From positions 1-8,490 of the forward strand of contig CAKTNU010000066.1 of NCBI GenBank assembly GCA_934589325.1: 8,490 nucleotides of DNA, read 5' to 3'. Below are positions 5,147-8,490 of the stretch, piece by piece (positions within the stretch are counted from its first letter, which is position 1; the number at the start of each line of letters is the position of its first letter). This DNA comes from an uncultured Oscillospiraceae bacterium (GTDB lineage Bacteria > Bacillota_A > Clostridia > Oscillospirales > Oscillospiraceae). The translations under genes were made by a program, and so were the position numbers. The notes under the pieces were generated by a model. The model saw only the letters and a list, made by a program, of their open reading frames with translations. It did no database searches and was not told where the DNA came from.

Positions 5147-7135
5147 ATGAACAAAAATCTACAGAGATTGGCGGAGCCGGGCGGGAGACTTTATCTCATA
5201 TTCCTTGTCCTGTTCGCGGCGGCGGCTCTGTTTTTCAAGATGTACGAGCTGGCGGCAGCCGAGGGCGTCATCATTCTGCTGCTGCTGATCTATTCGCTCT
5301 TTTCGCGCCGCAGACGCGCAAAGCAGCTTGAATCGTACATCGAGTCCGTGACCTATGACACGGAAAACGCCAAAAACAACACACTTATGAATTTCCCCTT
5401 GCCCATCGCGGCTTTCCGGCTGGATGATTCGCGCATCATCTGGGGCAATGAGATGTTTTTTGCCATGAGCGGCAGCACCGGCACGCGGCTTGACGCCCGC
5501 GTGACCGATCTTGTGCCGGAATTCAGCGGCAAATGGCTGCTTGAGGGCAAGACCCAGTATCCGGGCCTGCTGACCATCAACGGCCGCAAATACCAGATAC
5601 ACGGCAACATTATCCGCTCCGAGGACGGCGATGCCGACAGCGCCTTTATGGGCATCACCTATTGGGTGGACATGACTGAGTATGACGACATCCGCATGGA
5701 ATACGAAAATTCTCGCCCCGTTGCCTGCGTGCTGGTCATAGACAACATGGATGAGCTGGTGAAAAACCAGCCGGACCGTATAAAAAACGACATTCGCGAC
5801 GCAATCGAGGATAAGCTCAACAAGTGGTGTGATGACAACAAGGCCATAATCCGCCGCTACGAGCGTGACCGCTACCTTATCCTGTTTGAAAGCCGCTGCC
5901 TCGAGCACATGAAGGCGGACAAATTCTCCATCGTGCAGGAGGTGCATCAGGTCGAAAGCCCGACCGGTATAGACGCGTCGATAAGCCTCGGCCTCGGCGT
6001 GGACGCGCCGTCGCTCAGCGAAGCACTGCAGTACGCCACCGTTGCGATAGAGCTTGCGCTGTCCCGCGGCGGCGATCAGGCGGTCATCAAGAATCGGCTC
6101 AGCTTCGAGTTCTTTGGGGGCCGCGGCAGCGAGGTCGAAAAACGTACCAAGGTCAAGTCCCGCGTCATGGCGAATACCCTTGCCGAGCTTGTGCGCGACT
6201 CGTCCAAAGTGCTGGTCATGGGGCATAAATATGCCGATCTTGACAGTGTCGGCGGCGCGATAGGCGTCTGCGCGCTGTCGCGTCTGCTCGGAGTTAAGGC
6301 CAATATAGTTATCGACATCAATAAGAACTATTCCGGCCCGCTTATCGACATGGTGCGCCGCCAGCCGGAATACCGCGACGCATTCATCAGCCCGCAGGAG
6401 GCTATGCTCCGTGCCGACGGGCGGACGCTGCTGGTCATCGTTGATACGAACCGTCCGGAGCAGGTGGAGGACGCAGACCTGCTCATGGCCTGCAACCGTG
6501 TTGCGGTCATCGACCATCACCGCGTCGCCGCGACCTATATCCACAATGCCGCTCTCGGCTTTATCGAGCCGTATGCATCCTCGGTGTGCGAGCTGCTGAC
6601 CGAGGTGCTGCAGGAGGTCGTCGACCAAAACGATATCCTGCGCTGCGAGGCGGAGGCACTGCTCTCCGGCATCGTGCTTGACACCAAGAGCTTCACCATC
6701 CGCACCGGCGAGCGCACCTTTGATGCAGCCGCGTATCTGCGCCGCGCCGGAGCTGATACGACCGATGTCAAGAAGCTGCTCCAGACCGATATGGACGACA
6801 CAGTCGCGAAATATAAGATCCTCCAGAGCGCAAAGCTGTACCGGGATCTTGCGATAGCCGTGCAGGAGGAGCCGCAGACCAGAGTGGTCGCCGCATCCGC
6901 GGCGGATGAGCTGCTGAATATCTCCGGTGTCGACGCGTCGATAGTTGTCGCGCCGGACGGACGCGGCGGCTCCTTTGCCTCGGCGCGCTCGATAGGGGAG
7001 CTGAATGTGCAGCTCATTATGGAGAAGGTCGGCGGAGGCGGCAACCGCAGTGCCGCTGCCGCACAGTTTGCCGACACAGATGTAAACACGGCGGTGAAGA
7101 AGATATATGCCGCCATAGACGATTACCTCGGCTAA
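5147..7135 (+). CDS. gdpP: Cyclic-di-AMP phosphodiesterase GdpP (DHH/DHHA1 family)
   Basis: 662 residues, the normal GdpP size and architecture. The family hydrolyses cyclic-di-AMP to pApA at the cytoplasmic membrane and so affects cell-wall, potassium and beta-lactam stress responses. Domains in order: two transmembrane helices (about 16-31 and 39-52); a PAS-like domain (about 85-170); a degenerate GGDEF domain (about 190-315) ending in the family signature ALSRGGDQAVIK; EKRTKVKSR (331-339); then the DHH phosphoesterase domain with GHKYADLD (His360, Asp364, Asp366), Asp433 in VDTN, DHH at 456-458 and Asp512 in GIVLDTK, all metal ligands retained. The C-terminal DHHA1 domain ends in GGGGNRSAAAAQF (629-641), where the usual His after the glycines is Asn633. 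The GGDEF domain lacks a GGDEF sequence, as is normal for this family. GGAGG at 5135-5139 lies seven bases before the ATG. rplI follows after 37 bases. Confidence 0.95.
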   Translation: MNKNLQRLAEPGGRLYLIFLVLFAAAALFFKMYELAAAEGVIILLLLIYSLFSRRRRAKQLESYIESVTYDTENAKNNTLMNFPLPIAAFRLDDSRIIWGNEMFFAMSGSTGTRLDARVTDLVPEFSGKWLLEGKTQYPGLLTINGRKYQIHGNIIRSEDGDADSAFMGITYWVDMTEYDDIRMEYENSRPVACVLVIDNMDELVKNQPDRIKNDIRDAIEDKLNKWCDDNKAIIRRYERDRYLILFESRCLEHMKADKFSIVQEVHQVESPTGIDASISLGLGVDAPSLSEALQYATVAIELALSRGGDQAVIKNRLSFEFFGGRGSEVEKRTKVKSRVMANTLAELVRDSSKVLVMGHKYADLDSVGGAIGVCALSRLLGVKANIVIDINKNYSGPLIDMVRRQPEYRDAFISPQEAMLRADGRTLLVIVDTNRPEQVEDADLLMACNRVAVIDHHRVAATYIHNAALGFIEPYASSVCELLTEVLQEVVDQNDILRCEAEALLSGIVLDTKSFTIRTGERTFDAAAYLRRAGADTTDVKKLLQTDMDDTVAKYKILQSAKLYRDLAIAVQEEPQTRVVAASAADELLNISGVDASIVVAPDGRGGSFASARSIGELNVQLIMEKVGGGGNRSAAAAQFADTDVNTAVKKIYAAIDDYLG

Positions 7136-7172
7136 GATCAGTTTATTTCAGTTTTATTCAGGAGGATATAAA

Positions 7173-7619
7173 ATGAAAGTCATATTCAACGTTGACGTAA
7201 GAGGACAGGGCAAGAAGGGCGAGATGAAGGAAGTTTCCGACGGCTACGCAAGGAACTATCTCCTGCCGCGCAAGCTCGCTACCGAGGCAACTGCCGACAA
7301 TATAAATTCCATGAAGCTCAAGGAAAAGGCCCGGCTTGCACAGATAGCAAGGGAAAAGGCGCAGGCCGAGGAGAACGCGAAGAAGCTCAGCGCGGTGCAG
7401 GCTGTCATCCACGCAAAGGCCGGAGCCGGCGGAAAGCTCTTCGGAGCCGTTACCTCTCAGGAGATAAGCGATGCCCTGCGCGAGCAGTTCGGCATCGAGA
7501 TAGAGAAAAACAAGATAGTTCAGGCCGACCCGATCAAGACCTTCGGCGCATACACCGTCAAGGCAAAGCTCGGCTATGAGGTCAGCGGCACGATAAACGT
7601 GCTGGTAGTTGAGGGATAA
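7173..7619 (+). CDS. rplI: 50S ribosomal protein L9
   Basis: 148 residues, the standard L9 length. L9 binds 23S rRNA near the L1 stalk and helps maintain the reading frame. The N-terminal RNA-binding domain (about 1-50) carries the L9 signature, with GQGKKGEMKEV (11-21) and DGYARNYLLPRKLA (23-36). A long charged connecting helix follows (about 45-75), then the C-terminal domain with GKLFGAVTSQEI (87-98) and IKTFGAYTV (121-129). AGGAGG at 7160-7165 lies seven bases before the ATG. The gene sits between gdpP and dnaB as in other Bacillota. The 37-base gap after gdpP shows no terminator, so co-transcription from the gdpP promoter is likely. Confidence 0.97.
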   Translation: MKVIFNVDVRGQGKKGEMKEVSDGYARNYLLPRKLATEATADNINSMKLKEKARLAQIAREKAQAEENAKKLSAVQAVIHAKAGAGGKLFGAVTSQEISDALREQFGIEIEKNKIVQADPIKTFGAYTVKAKLGYEVSGTINVLVVEG

Positions 7620-7633
7620 ACAATCTTTTTTCC

Positions 7634-7640
7634 GAGGTGA
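7634..7640 (+). promoter_or_regulatory. Ribosome binding site fixing the TTG start of dnaB
   Basis: GAGGTGA, a good match to the anti-Shine-Dalgarno complement, lies six bases before TTG 7647-7649. It decides the start: the next in-frame ATG, 22 codons later, would remove the conserved N-terminal PAEQAVIGS segment and has no comparable site. Confidence 0.75.
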
Positions 7641-7646
7641 ACCAAG

Positions 7647-8490
7647 TTGGACGAGCTGCTGGGCAGAAAGACGCCCCATTCCGCCCCCGCGGAGCAGGCC
7701 GTTATCGGCTCTATGCTCATCGACCCGAGGTGTGTGCCGGAGGTACTTGAAAAGCTGAAGGCGGACGAGTTTTATATAAAGCTCAACCGGGATATATATG
7801 AGACCATGTACGCCATGTTCTCCTACGGGCAGACCATCGACCCGGTCACCGTGCTTGACCAGATGAAGGTGCGCGGCGTGTATCAGGAGGACAACGAGAA
7901 GTACATCGCCGAGATAATGCGCGTCACGCCGACCGCCGCAAACGTCCTCGAATACGCCGACATCGTGCGTGACCGTGCGCTGCTGCGCCGGCTGGGAGAA
8001 ACGGCGGACGAGATAAATAACATGGTCTATGAGGGATCCGGCGAAGCGGAGACGATGCTTGAGGCCGCGGAGCGCAAGATATACGCTCTGCGTCAGGGCA
8101 GGACCGTCGGCGGCCTTATGCCGATATCCATGGTCGTGCAGAACGTGTTTGATCAGCTCAGCGAGGCGGCAAGCTCCGGCAATAAGATACCCGGCCTGCC
8201 CACCGGCCTGCCCGATCTCGACCGGACGATACTCGGCCTGAATAAGTCAGAGCTCATCCTAATCGCGGCGCGCCCCGGCATGGGCAAAACGAGTATCGCA
8301 CTGAATATCGCGCTAAACGTCGGCATGACGCTGAAAAAGACCGTCGCGATATTTTCGCTTGAAATGTCCCGTGAGCAGCTCACATCGAGACTTCTGTCCC
8401 GCGCCGCGCTTATCCCGTCGCAGAACCTGCTGACAGGCCAGCTCACCGAGCAGCAGTGGCGCGATATTTCCGACGCTGCGCAGACGCTCA
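7647..8490 (+). CDS. dnaB: Replicative DNA helicase DnaB (3' partial, TTG start)
   Basis: 281 codons are visible and the frame is still open at the window edge; full-length DnaB is about 440-460 residues. This hexameric ATP-driven helicase unwinds DNA at the replication fork and recruits primase. The N-terminal domain (about 10-110) begins with the conserved HSAPAEQAVIGSML (11-24). A linker helix region follows (about 150-180), then the RecA-like domain entered through GLPTGLPDLDRTILGL (183-198). Walker A is ARPGMGKTS (208-216; Lys214, Thr215) and the catalytic glutamate is Glu239 in SLEMS. The Walker B motif, the later DNA-binding loops and any intein, for which DnaB is a frequent host, lie beyond the window. 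No ATG start is possible without cutting the N-terminal domain, so translation most likely begins at TTG 7647. It follows rplI after 27 bases. In B. subtilis the equivalent gene is called dnaC. Confidence 0.95.
   Translation, partial: MDELLGRKTPHSAPAEQAVIGSMLIDPRCVPEVLEKLKADEFYIKLNRDIYETMYAMFSYGQTIDPVTVLDQMKVRGVYQEDNEKYIAEIMRVTPTAANVLEYADIVRDRALLRRLGETADEINNMVYEGSGEAETMLEAAERKIYALRQGRTVGGLMPISMVVQNVFDQLSEAASSGNKIPGLPTGLPDLDRTILGLNKSELILIAARPGMGKTSIALNIALNVGMTLKKTVAIFSLEMSREQLTSRLLSRAALIPSQNLLTGQLTEQQWRDISDAAQTL

Noticed and set aside
5159..6628. Long antisense open frame (about 490 codons) opposite gdpP
   Set aside because: The plus-strand frame has complete GdpP motifs. The antisense product has no recognisable motif and its end is simply the complement of the gdpP N-terminus.
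8029..8446. Short open frames on both strands in the last 500 bases
   Set aside because: They are shadows of the dnaB frame, which is continuous from TTG 7647 to the window end with Walker A and SLEMS motifs.

Overview
The window is a compact, fairly GC-rich bacterial stretch that best fits a Gram-positive Clostridia-type Bacillota, perhaps an Oscillospirales/Ruminococcaceae-like gut organism. The main evidence is the gene run gdpP (cyclic-di-AMP phosphodiesterase) - rplI (ribosomal protein L9) - dnaB (replicative helicase), the arrangement known from Bacillota (yybT-rplI-dnaC in Bacillus subtilis). Strong GGAGG ribosome binding sites, sigma-A-like promoters and a surface protein ending in one membrane anchor agree. 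The family-level placement is inference only.

Layout. (1) Positions 1-3450, plus strand: the 3' part of a large surface protein (helical region, two calcium-loop-like motifs, GLUG-type repeats, an InlB-like repeat, C-terminal transmembrane anchor), followed with a 1-base stop/start overlap by an intact aldose 1-epimerase (galM). (2) 3451-3549: a short convergent intergenic region holding a perfect 16-bp hairpin, probably a terminator shared by both sides. (3) 3550-4972, minus strand: a sugar-phosphate nucleotidyltransferase with an unusual tail resembling the last domain of a phosphohexomutase, then a small single-domain cupin. The 55-base gap between them carries a consensus-like promoter, a 12-bp inverted repeat that covers the cupin ribosome binding site, and a 16-bp palindrome centred on the cupin start codon. 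(4) 4973-5146: a divergent intergenic region with a good promoter (TTGTCA-N17-TATAAT) and a 19-base palindrome just after the predicted transcription start, pointing toward gdpP. (5) 5147-8490, plus strand: gdpP, rplI and dnaB. dnaB begins at a TTG codon and runs off the end of the window.

How the parts fit. The gdpP-rplI-dnaB block is housekeeping: second-messenger turnover, translation and chromosome replication. The left-hand genes concern the cell surface and sugars: a surface protein, a mutarotase and a nucleotide-sugar synthesis-type enzyme. No mobile element, CRISPR array, tRNA or rRNA was recognised. I do not see a clear new multi-gene system. The most interesting points are the layered regulatory DNA in front of the cupin, the palindrome in the gdpP leader, the nucleotidyltransferase domain architecture, and the His-to-Asn change in the GdpP glycine motif.
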